This document shows, piece after piece, positions 15,306 to 22,608 of a stretch of DNA of 64,000 nt. Source of the DNA: an uncultured Dermabacter sp. (GTDB taxonomy: Bacteria > Actinomycetota > Actinomycetes > Actinomycetales > Dermabacteraceae); NCBI GenBank assembly GCA_947252755.1, contig CAMXWV010000012.1, positions 1 through 64,000 of the forward strand, given 5' to 3'. The notes under the pieces were generated by a model. That model was not told where the DNA came from. It saw only the letters and a list, made by a program, of their open reading frames with translations, and did not search any database. Both the position numbers and the translations under genes were made by a program. Positions within the stretch are counted from its first letter, which is position 1, and each line of letters starts with the position of its first letter.

Positions 15306-16610
15306 GTGAGTAACCCCGTCATTCGCGCCATGCGCACTCCTGAGCTGCGCAATAAGATCCTGCTCGTGCTCGGGCTGCTGGCCGTGTACCGCCTCGGAGT
15401 GTTCATCCCCACCCCGGGATTCGACTATCGCAACGTGAACGCGTGCGTGGACCAGTCCCTTCAGGGCGCCGGCGGCAGCATGCTCGGCATCGTCAACATG
15501 TTCTCCGGCGGTGCGCTCCTGCAGATGTCCATCTTCGCGCTCGGAGTGATGCCGTACATCACCGCGTCGATCATCATCCAGCTGCTGCGTGTGGTGATCA
15601 AACGCTTCGACGAGCTCCACAAAGAAGGCCAAGCCGGCACCGCCAAGCTCACCCAGTACACCCGCTACCTCACCATCGGCCTGGCCGTGCTGCAGTCCAC
15701 CACGGTGATCACCCTGGTGCGCAGCGGCAACTTCTTTGTGGGCTGTGATCTGCCGCTGGTGCCGAACTCCGCAGCGTGGATGCAGGGCCTGATGATCCTC
15801 ACCATGACCACCGGCACCGTGGTGATCATGTGGATCGGCGAGCTGATCACGGAGAAGGGCATCGGCAACGGCATGTCCCTGCTGATCTTCACCTCCATCG
15901 CCGCCGGGTTCCCCGCCTCCCTTGGCCAGATCTGGCAGCTGCAGGGCTGGCTGATCTTCTCCATCGTGTTCCTGGTGGGCATGGCACTCGTCGTGGCGAT
16001 CATCTACGTGGAACAGTCCCAGCGCCGCATCCCCGTGCACTATGCGAAGCGCCAGGTGGGCCGCCGCCTCGTGGGCGGCACCTCCACCTACATCCCGATC
16101 AAGGTGAACCAGGCCGGTGTGATCCCGGTGATCTTCGCCTCCTCCCTGCTGGCGATGCCGATGCTGCTCGCCCAGTTCGGCGATCCGGAAGCTGGCTGGG
16201 TGAAGTTTCTGGCCCAGCACTTCCAGTCCGGCCAGGGCGGCTCCTGGCTGTATAACGTGACGTTCTTCCTGCTCGTCGTGTTCTTCGCCTACTTCTACGT
16301 GTCCATCACCTTCAACCCGGAGGAGATCGCGGACAACATGAAGAAGTACGGCGGCTTCATCCCCAACGTGCGCGCCGGCAGGCCCACCGAAAATTACCTG
16401 CGGTACGTGATCAACCGGGTGCTGGCCGCAGGCTCCCTGTACCTGGGGCTGATGGCGCTGATCCCCGTGATCGCCTTCGCGCTGATCGGCGCCGACCAGA
16501 ACTTCCCGTTCGGAGGAGTGTCCATCCTGATCATCATCGGCGTTGGTCTGGACACCGTGAAGCAGATCTCCTCCCGTCTCCAACAGCACCATTACGAAGG
16601 GATCCTCTGA
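15306..16610 (+). CDS. secY: Preprotein translocase subunit SecY
   Basis: The 434-residue integral membrane protein has about ten hydrophobic segments and the SecY motifs LGVFIPTPGFD, MSIFALGVMPYITASIIIQLL and GKRQVGRR-type cytosolic loop (residues about 240). It forms the SecYEG protein-export channel. The GTG start follows AGGAGG at 15294. secY is normally co-transcribed with spc; here it seems to have its own promoter. Confidence 0.97.
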   Translation: MSNPVIRAMRTPELRNKILLVLGLLAVYRLGVFIPTPGFDYRNVNACVDQSLQGAGGSMLGIVNMFSGGALLQMSIFALGVMPYITASIIIQLLRVVIKRFDELHKEGQAGTAKLTQYTRYLTIGLAVLQSTTVITLVRSGNFFVGCDLPLVPNSAAWMQGLMILTMTTGTVVIMWIGELITEKGIGNGMSLLIFTSIAAGFPASLGQIWQLQGWLIFSIVFLVGMALVVAIIYVEQSQRRIPVHYAKRQVGRRLVGGTSTYIPIKVNQAGVIPVIFASSLLAMPMLLAQFGDPEAGWVKFLAQHFQSGQGGSWLYNVTFFLLVVFFAYFYVSITFNPEEIADNMKKYGGFIPNVRAGRPTENYLRYVINRVLAAGSLYLGLMALIPVIAFALIGADQNFPFGGVSILIIIGVGLDTVKQISSRLQQHHYEGIL

Positions 16611-16611
16611 C

Positions 16612-17196
16612 ATGACCTCTGCAGCCCGCCGCCTCCTCATCATCGGCGCCCCCGGCGCCGGCAAAGGCACCCAGGCTGAGCGCATCGCCGCCGCCCTGTC
16701 CATTCCCGCCATCTCCACCGGTGACATCTTCCGCGCCAACGTCTCCCAGCAGACCGAGCTCGGCGTGCTCGCCAAGTCCTATATGGACAAGGGTGAGTAT
16801 GTGCCGGATGAGGTCACCAATGACATGGTGGCGGACCGGCTGCGCCAGGAGGATGCGTCGACCGGGTTCCTGCTGGACGGCTACCCCCGCACCGCCGCGC
16901 AGGTTGAGGCGCTTGATCGCATGCTCGAGGCTGCCGGGCAGCAGCTCGACGCGGTGATCATGCTCGATGTGGACACGGACGCAGTGGTGGCCCGCCTGGT
17001 GCAGCGCGGCCAGGAGCAGGGCCGCTCCGATGACAACGAAGAGACGATCCGCCGCCGTATCGACGTGTACGCCGAGCAGACCGCCCCGCTGGTCAGCATC
17101 TACTCCGAGCGCGGACTGGTGCGCCACATCGACGGCATGCAGGAGATCGACCAGGTCACCGAGCAGATCCTCACCGAGCTCGGCGCGAAGGCCTGA
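16612..17196 (+). CDS. adk: Adenylate kinase
   Basis: The 194-residue product has the P-loop GAPGAGKGTQ, the AMP-binding STGDIFRANV segment and FLLDGYPRTAAQ. It is the short form without a zinc-binding LID, usual in actinobacteria. It interconverts ATP, AMP and ADP in the cytosol. The gene lies one base after the secY stop and ten bases before map. Confidence 0.97.
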   Translation: MTSAARRLLIIGAPGAGKGTQAERIAAALSIPAISTGDIFRANVSQQTELGVLAKSYMDKGEYVPDEVTNDMVADRLRQEDASTGFLLDGYPRTAAQVEALDRMLEAAGQQLDAVIMLDVDTDAVVARLVQRGQEQGRSDDNEETIRRRIDVYAEQTAPLVSIYSERGLVRHIDGMQEIDQVTEQILTELGAKA

Positions 17197-17206
17197 GGCA
17201 CCCCCG

Positions 17207-18043
17207 ATGGGCTGGCGCCGCCCCGCCATCGAATACAAAACCCGCGAACAGTTCGCGCTGATGCGCGAAGCGGGCCTGCTGGTGAACCGTCTGCACGAGC
17301 AGATCGAACGCGAGCTCACCCCGGGAATGACCACCGCTGACCTGGATGAGATTGCGGCCGGCGTCATCGCGGACGGCGGCGGCACCCCGAACTTCCTTGG
17401 CTATCAGGGGTTCCCCGCCACCGTGTGCGTCAGCGTGAACGAGGAGATCGTGCACGGCATCCCCGGCGAGCGCGTCATCAACGACGGAGACGTGGTCAGC
17501 GTGGACGCGGGCTGCATCATCCAAGGCTGGCATTCCGACGCGGCCCGCACCCACATCGTCGGCGCCGCGCGCAGCGAGGAGGATGCGGAGCTGATCCGCG
17601 TCACCGAGAACGCGATGTGGGATGGCATCGCCGCGGCTGCGTCGGCAAAGACCGCGAAGGACATCGGCGCGGCCATCGAGGATTCGGTGACCGCAGCGGT
17701 GGAGGAGCGGTTTCAGCACCTTGAGGACTTCGGCGGCCACGGCATCGGCTCCGCCATGCACCAGCCCCCGGACATCATGAACTTCCGCACCCGCGGTCGA
17801 AGCGCAGCGATCCGACCGGGCATGGCGTTCTGCATTGAGCCGATGCTGGTGATCGGCCCCGCTGACTACGCCGTTCTCGAGGATGACTGGACCGTGGTGG
17901 CGGTGTCCGGCAAGCGCGCCGCTCACTGCGAGCACGCCGTAGCGATCCTGGATGACGGTCTCTTCGTGCTGACCGCTGAGGACGGCGGCGCCGCCGAGCT
18001 GGCAGCGCGCGGGGTCAGCATCGCCGCTGACCCGCGAGGCTGA
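17207..18043 (+). CDS. map: Methionine aminopeptidase, type I
   Basis: The 278-residue product has the five metal ligands of the family in VDAG, WHSDAAR, GHGIG, IEPM and CEHAVAI. It removes the initiator methionine from new proteins. The ATG at 17207 gives the family's usual N-terminus (IEYKTREQFALMREAGLLV). An in-frame upstream extension overlaps adk and is not real. Confidence 0.96.
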   Translation: MGWRRPAIEYKTREQFALMREAGLLVNRLHEQIERELTPGMTTADLDEIAAGVIADGGGTPNFLGYQGFPATVCVSVNEEIVHGIPGERVINDGDVVSVDAGCIIQGWHSDAARTHIVGAARSEEDAELIRVTENAMWDGIAAAASAKTAKDIGAAIEDSVTAAVEERFQHLEDFGGHGIGSAMHQPPDIMNFRTRGRSAAIRPGMAFCIEPMLVIGPADYAVLEDDWTVVAVSGKRAAHCEHAVAILDDGLFVLTAEDGGAAELAARGVSIAADPRG

Positions 18044-18052
18044 GCCACAGAA

Positions 18053-18115
18053 CCCGAGGGTGAACGACGGCGCCCCGAGGGTGAACGACGCCAGCACGAG
18101 GGTGAGCGATCACAC
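18053..18115. repeat. Three-copy 21-base tandem repeat
   Basis: Three units of the form CCCGAGGGTGAACGACGxxxx lie at 18053-18073, 18074-18094 and 18095-18115; the third is diverged. They occupy the gap between map and the infA promoter and show no coding potential. Confidence 0.8.
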
Positions 18116-18127
18116 GAGGATCTGCCC

Positions 18128-18156
18128 TTCTGCGATTTCTCCCTGCCCGGTAAGGT
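18128..18156 (+). promoter_or_regulatory. Promoter candidate for infA
   Basis: TTCTGC (18128-18133) and TAAGGT (18151-18156) are spaced by 17 bases, about 85 bases before infA. The -35 is weak. Confidence 0.45.
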
Positions 18157-18241
18157 AGAGGACTGGGTGCGCTCTGCACCCGATATCAAGCGTGTGACGA
18201 CGCACCATCGATGCCCTGTGCGGGTAGAGAGACTGTGAGGA

Positions 18242-18463
18242 ATGGCGAAGAAAGACGGAGTGATCGAAGTCGAAGGCACCGTGACCGAAGCGCTGGCGAA
18301 CGCCCGCTTCCGGGTGGAGCTGGACAACGGCCACAAAGTGCTCGCTCACATTTCCGGCAAAATGCGTCAGCACTACATCCGCATCCTCCCGGAGGACCGC
18401 GTGGTGGTGGAGCTGAGCCCGTACGACCTCGAGAAGGGTCGCATCGTTTACCGCTACAAGTAA
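18242..18463 (+). CDS. infA: Translation initiation factor IF-1
   Basis: The 73-residue S1/OB-fold protein reads MAKKDGVIEVEGTVTEALAN and ends RIVYRYK, matching IF-1 throughout. It blocks the A site during initiation. A GTGAGG ribosome-binding stretch precedes it. It opens the infA-rpmJ-rpsM-rpsK-rpoA-rplQ block. Confidence 0.97.
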   Translation: MAKKDGVIEVEGTVTEALANARFRVELDNGHKVLAHISGKMRQHYIRILPEDRVVVELSPYDLEKGRIVYRYK

Positions 18464-18478
18464 GCCGAGTGAGGAAAC

Positions 18479-18592
18479 ATGAAGGTCAACCCGAGCGTTA
18501 AGCCGATCTGTGACAACTGCAGGGTGATCCGTCGCCACGCACGCGTCATGGTGATCTGCACGAACCCGCGCCACAAGCAGCGCCAGGGCTGA
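18479..18592 (+). CDS. rpmJ: 50S ribosomal protein L36
   Basis: This 37-residue gene reads MKVNPSVKPICDNCRVIRRH and ends TNPRHKQRQG. It has the CxxC...C...H set of the zinc-binding L36 form. A GAGGAAAC ribosome-binding site precedes the ATG. Confidence 0.96.
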   Translation: MKVNPSVKPICDNCRVIRRHARVMVICTNPRHKQRQG

Positions 18593-18768
18593 AATCAGCA
18601 CCTGGAGCGGCCTGGCCGGTCCGTGACACCCACGCCCACGGGCGCAACGAATAACTGAAGAGACATCATCACCGCGTAAGCGGCCACCCGCAGAACGGAG
18701 GCTGCGGCGCCCACAGACAGGGGCGAGATGGTGGCTCAGGCCTCCGGAAACAGTAGGAGAACTGCACA

Positions 18769-19143
18769 ATGGCACGTCTCGTTGGCGTTGACCTCCCGCG
18801 TGAAAAGCGCCTGGAAGTCGCCTTGACGTACATTTTTGGCGTGGGCCGCTCCCGCGCCCAGGAAGCACTCGCAGCCACTGGTGTTGACGGCGATCAGCGC
18901 GTCCGCCAGACCTCGGATGAGGACCTTGTGAAGTTGCGCGATTACATCGAAGAGAACTTTCAGATTGAAGGCGATCTGCGCCGCGAGGTGGCCGCAGACA
19001 TCCGCCGCAAGGTCGAGATCGGTTCGTACCAGGGCCTGCGCCACCGCCGTGGCCTCCCGGTGCACGGTCAGCGCACCAAGACCAATGCCCGCACCCGCAA
19101 GGGACCCAAGCGCACCGTCGCCGGCAAGAAGAAGGCTCGCTGA
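18769..19143 (+). CDS. rpsM: 30S ribosomal protein S13
   Basis: The 124-residue product begins MARLVGVDLPREKRLEVALTY and contains YQGLRHRRGLPVHGQRTKTNARTRKG, the S13 C-terminal signature. S13 contacts P-site tRNA and bridges to the large subunit. The 176-base gap after rpmJ has no obvious coding; a TAGGAGAA ribosome-binding site precedes the start. Confidence 0.97.
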   Translation: MARLVGVDLPREKRLEVALTYIFGVGRSRAQEALAATGVDGDQRVRQTSDEDLVKLRDYIEENFQIEGDLRREVAADIRRKVEIGSYQGLRHRRGLPVHGQRTKTNARTRKGPKRTVAGKKKAR

Positions 19144-19235
19144 GCCTCTGCTGCTGCAGCACCGCGCATCCGGCGCAGCACTGACTTCTCGGATCCGCGA
19201 CGAACATCTTCTACGACTTCAAGGAGTTCAGCCAC

Positions 19236-19640
19236 ATGGCTACCAAGTCCCGCGCCACGGCGGCCCGCAAGCCCCGTCGCAAGGCCAGTAAGAACGTTGT
19301 CAACGGCCAGGCCCACATCAAGAGCACCTTCAACAACACCATCGTGTCCATTACCGATCCGGCTGGCGCTGTGATCTCGTGGGCATCCGCCGGCCAGGTC
19401 GGCTTCAAGGGCTCGCGCAAGTCCACCCCGTACGCCGCGCAGATGGCCGCTGAGTCCGCTGCCCGCCGCGCCCAGGAGCACGGCCTGAAGAAGGTTGACG
19501 TGTTCGTGAAGGGCCCGGGCTCCGGCCGCGAGACCGCGATCCGTTCGCTCACCGCGGTGGGCCTGGAGGTCGGCTCGATTCAGGACGTCACCCCGCAGCC
19601 GCACAACGGCGTTCGCCCGCCGAAGCGCCGCCGCAACTGA
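19236..19640 (+). CDS. rpsK: 30S ribosomal protein S11
   Basis: The 134-residue product has NGQAHIKSTFNNTIVSITDP and ends PQPHNGVRPPKRRRN, the S11 hallmarks. S11 lies on the 30S platform. In many bacteria rpsD follows at this point; here the next gene is rpoA. Confidence 0.97.
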   Translation: MATKSRATAARKPRRKASKNVVNGQAHIKSTFNNTIVSITDPAGAVISWASAGQVGFKGSRKSTPYAAQMAAESAARRAQEHGLKKVDVFVKGPGSGRETAIRSLTAVGLEVGSIQDVTPQPHNGVRPPKRRRN

Positions 19641-19711
19641 TATCCATTCCATTCTTCGTGTCAACGGCCATCTGAGCGTCATATAGCGGACGCTCGCAGA
19701 AAGGACCCCAC

Positions 19712-20713
19712 GTGCTCATTGCACAGCGCCCCACGCTGACTGAGGAAGTCGTCTCCGACTTCCGGTCCCGGTTCGTCATCGAACCGCTTGAGCCGGGCTT
19801 CGGCTACACCCTTGGCAACTCACTGCGCCGCACGCTGCTCTCGTCCATTCCGGGCGCGGCTGTCACCTCGATCCGGATCGACGGTGTGCTGCACGAGTTC
19901 TCCACGGTTCCGGGTGTGAAGGAAGACGTCACCGAACTCATCCTCAACATCAAGAACCTCGTCGTCTCCTCGGAGAATGACGAGCCAGTTGTCATGTACC
20001 TGCGCAAGGAGGGCGGCGGCCGCGTCAGCGCGGCGGACATCACCCCGCCCGCCGGCGTCACGATCCATAACCCCGACCTGCACATCGCCACCCTCAATGA
20101 CAAGGGACGGCTTGAGGTTGAGCTTGTGGTTGAGCGTGGCCGCGGCTACGTTTCAGCACAGCAGAACAAGGGTGTGGAGGGCGAGATCGGCCGGATTCCG
20201 GTTGACTCGATCTACTCCCCGGTGCTGAAGGTGACCTACAAGGTTGAGGCAACCCGTGTTGAGCAGCGCACCGACTTCGACCGTCTGATCATCGACGTTG
20301 AGACCAAGCCGGCCATCGCCCCGCGCGACGCGCTCGCCTCCGCAGGCAAGACCCTGGTGGAGCTGTTCGGCCTGGCCCAGGAGCTGAACGAAGAGGCTGA
20401 GGGCATCGAGATCGGCCCGTCCCCAACGGACCAGGCGCTCGCTGCTGATCTGGCCCTGCCGATCAATGACCTCAACCTCACGGTGCGCTCCTACAACTGC
20501 CTGATGCGCGAAGGCGTGCACACGGTCGGCGAGCTGGTCTCCCGTTCGGAGGCTGACCTGCTGGACATCCGCAACTTCGGTCAGAAGTCGATCGACGAGG
20601 TGAAGGCGAAGCTCGCTGAGCTCGGGCTGTCCCTCAAGGACTCCCCGTCCGGGTTCGATCCCTCCTCCGTGCTCGAGTCCTACGGTGACGACGACTTCGG
20701 CGACCAGTTCTGA
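19712..20713 (+). CDS. rpoA: RNA polymerase alpha subunit
   Basis: The 333-residue product has the N-terminal dimerisation domain (EPLEPGFGYTLGNSLRRTLLSSIPGAAV) and a C-terminal domain (about 255-315, with LTVRSYNCLMREGVHTVGEL and NFGQKSIDEVKAKL) that binds UP elements and activators. The GTG start follows AAAGGACC. Confidence 0.97.
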   Translation: MLIAQRPTLTEEVVSDFRSRFVIEPLEPGFGYTLGNSLRRTLLSSIPGAAVTSIRIDGVLHEFSTVPGVKEDVTELILNIKNLVVSSENDEPVVMYLRKEGGGRVSAADITPPAGVTIHNPDLHIATLNDKGRLEVELVVERGRGYVSAQQNKGVEGEIGRIPVDSIYSPVLKVTYKVEATRVEQRTDFDRLIIDVETKPAIAPRDALASAGKTLVELFGLAQELNEEAEGIEIGPSPTDQALAADLALPINDLNLTVRSYNCLMREGVHTVGELVSRSEADLLDIRNFGQKSIDEVKAKLAELGLSLKDSPSGFDPSSVLESYGDDDFGDQF

Positions 20714-20740
20714 CATTCATCTTTTCCAAGGAGAACAACC

Positions 20741-21280
20741 ATGCCTGCACCCACTAAGGGCGCTCGCCTCGGCGGCTCGCCCGCCCATGAGAAGGCGATT
20801 CTGGCCAACCTGGCGACCGCTCTGTTCGAGCACGGCGCCATCACCACCACCCAGACCCGTGCAAAGCGCCTGCAGCCGGTGGCTGAGCGCCTCATCACCC
20901 AGGCGAAGAAAGGTGATCTCGCCTCGCGCCGCCGCGTGATGGAGACCGTCCGCTCGAAGTCTGTTGTGCACGAGCTGATGACGCGGATCGCCCCGGACTT
21001 CGCTGAGCGTCCCGGCGGCTACACCCGCATCACCAAGCTGGAACCGCGCAAGGGCGACAATGCTCCCATGGCGCTGATCGAACTCGTCACCGAGGCCTAC
21101 TCCCCGAAGCAGGCCGTGGTGAAGGAGGCCGAGGGCGCTGCCAAGGCATCCGCGAAAGCTGAGGACGCACCGGCCGCTGACGAAGCACCGGCCGCTGACG
21201 AAGCACCGAAGGCTGAGGACGTCGCAGCTGAGGACTCTGCAGCCGAGGAGTCAGCAGCCGAGGAGAAGTCCGAGGACTGA
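20741..21280 (+). CDS. rplQ: 50S ribosomal protein L17 with an acidic repeat tail
   Basis: Residues 1 to about 122 are a normal L17 (RLGGSPAHEKAILANLATALFEHGAITTTQTRAKRLQP). The last 57 residues are an Ala/Glu/Asp-rich tail with tandem units such as APAADE and AAEES. It is the final gene of the block, and a terminator follows. No sunset-like module is present here, in contrast to L4. Confidence 0.96.
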   Translation: MPAPTKGARLGGSPAHEKAILANLATALFEHGAITTTQTRAKRLQPVAERLITQAKKGDLASRRRVMETVRSKSVVHELMTRIAPDFAERPGGYTRITKLEPRKGDNAPMALIELVTEAYSPKQAVVKEAEGAAKASAKAEDAPAADEAPAADEAPKAEDVAAEDSAAEESAAEEKSED

Positions 21281-21317
21281 TCCGCCCACCCTTGACGCCT
21301 GACAGTGCTCAGAGCTG

Positions 21318-21353
21318 AGTGAGAGCCCCTGGAGATCTCCAGGGGCTCTCACT
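21318..21353. terminator. Bidirectional terminator between rplQ and a convergent gene
   Basis: A perfect 16-base stem AGTGAGAGCCCCTGGA/TCCAGGGGCTCTCACT surrounds the centre GATC. It serves the plus-strand rplQ (stop 38 bases upstream) and the minus-strand gene whose stop is at 21359. A short T-rich tail follows. Confidence 0.85.
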
Positions 21354-21358
21354 GTTTC

Positions 21359-22567
21359 TCAGCGCCGTCGCAGCCGGCGCAGCAGGTCCACAGCAGACTC
21401 CCGCGAACGGACACTCGGCGCCTCGGACGCTTCCGGGGTATTGACCGGCGGCTCAGCAGCGGCCGCGCCTGATTCGGTTGGCGCAGGGTAGAGCTCCGCT
21501 GCTTCGGCGAGCTTCTCCTCGCGTGCCCGGTTCAGAGCGTCCACATCGGGGCGCAGGCTTGTCAGGGACGGCCACTGGTCCGCGGTGCTGTTCAGGGCTG
21601 CGATGTGCCAGCCGGAACCGGCGGCGTGCAGCGACTCGTGTTTCACGTCGTAATAGTCGCCGCTGCCGGACAGCGCGATGCCGCGAATGCCGTGCAGAGC
21701 ACCCACCAGGTGATGGTGGAAGCGCGTGGTGATCCACCCCTGGTCCGCGCGCAGCGGAAAATCCCCGGACCATAGACGCGTGAACGGGACGAACTCCTCG
21801 ATCTTCACGCGGTCGCGCAGCGCCGCGTACCCGGCATAGTCACCGCCCGGCAGCGCCTCCACGTACACAACCGGTGGCGCCGCCTCGCCCAGGTTCTCAA
21901 TGTACTGCGCGGTCTGGTCAACGAAATGCTCCAGGGCGCCGTCGGCGATCGCGTCGGACTGAATGCAGACCAGCAGCGTGCGCAGCCCAAGCGGGCGCAC
22001 CGCCGGGGTGGTGGTGAGGAAGGCATCATCGGGGCGCAGCTGTGCCCCTGCCCCTGCTGCCTCAGCGCTTGGCTCATCCCGCACGCTGACGTGATCAAAG
22101 TCGTCCAGCACCTGAGTCTCCAGCAGCGGGAGCAGGCCCTGGCCGGTTGCGATGAGCCGCGCTCCGGAGAGCTGCTTGACAGCGCGCATCGCCTCGGTGA
22201 TGCCGGCGTTGATCGGCCACTGCGCGTTGAGGAAGCCGCCGCCCAACAGGTGGATGGTGCCGGCTTCCCGCAGCCGCATGAGCTGCAGGTCAAACAGGGG
22301 AGTGCCCAGGTCAGTGACGTACTCGGCGATGCTGCGCTCCGAATGCTCCGCCTGATGCTCGATCAGGCGGAACACCGTGTCTGTGGCTCGCAGGCGCGGG
22401 TGATCGCCTTCGAAGAGGAGCGCGGCCGCGCCGGGATGCCGGGTGTCCAGCCACACCTCAGCGTCAGGCCGAGCCTCAGCGAGGAAGCGGAGCCAGCGGC
22501 GAGCGATCAGCTCATCGCCGAGGTTCGGGTAGCTCGCCATTGAGACAAGGTGAATCTGTTCTCTCAT
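21359..22567 (-). CDS. Polysaccharide pyruvyl transferase family protein
   Basis: The 402-residue product has family motifs in order: NLGDELIARRWL at the N-terminus, IHLLGGGFLNAQW, TGQGLLPLLE, VSVRDEPSAEAAG, and the C-terminal TTRFHHHLVGALHGIRGIALSGSGDYYDVKH. Relatives transfer pyruvate ketals from phosphoenolpyruvate onto sugars of surface glycans. The actual acceptor is unknown, as no glycan cluster is nearby. The final 60 residues are a low-complexity acidic and then basic tail. It lies immediately upstream-divergent in function from purL, from which it is probably independent. Confidence 0.8.
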   Translation of the reverse strand: MREQIHLVSMASYPNLGDELIARRWLRFLAEARPDAEVWLDTRHPGAAALLFEGDHPRLRATDTVFRLIEHQAEHSERSIAEYVTDLGTPLFDLQLMRLREAGTIHLLGGGFLNAQWPINAGITEAMRAVKQLSGARLIATGQGLLPLLETQVLDDFDHVSVRDEPSAEAAGAGAQLRPDDAFLTTTPAVRPLGLRTLLVCIQSDAIADGALEHFVDQTAQYIENLGEAAPPVVYVEALPGGDYAGYAALRDRVKIEEFVPFTRLWSGDFPLRADQGWITTRFHHHLVGALHGIRGIALSGSGDYYDVKHESLHAAGSGWHIAALNSTADQWPSLTSLRPDVDALNRAREEKLAEAAELYPAPTESGAAAAEPPVNTPEASEAPSVRSRESAVDLLRRLRRR

Positions 22568-22608
22568 GCCCCGATCATCTCAGACTCGGCAGGTCCGCAC
22601 AGAACGAA

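Noticed and set aside
14499..16775. 758-codon minus-strand open frame across rplO and secY
   Set aside because: It is antisense to rpmD, rplO and secY and is extremely His/Gly/Asp-rich, a typical GC-shadow.
18593..18768. tRNA or small RNA gene between rpmJ and rpsM
   Set aside because: No cloverleaf or CCA-type end can be drawn, and the stretch looks like an ordinary leader.
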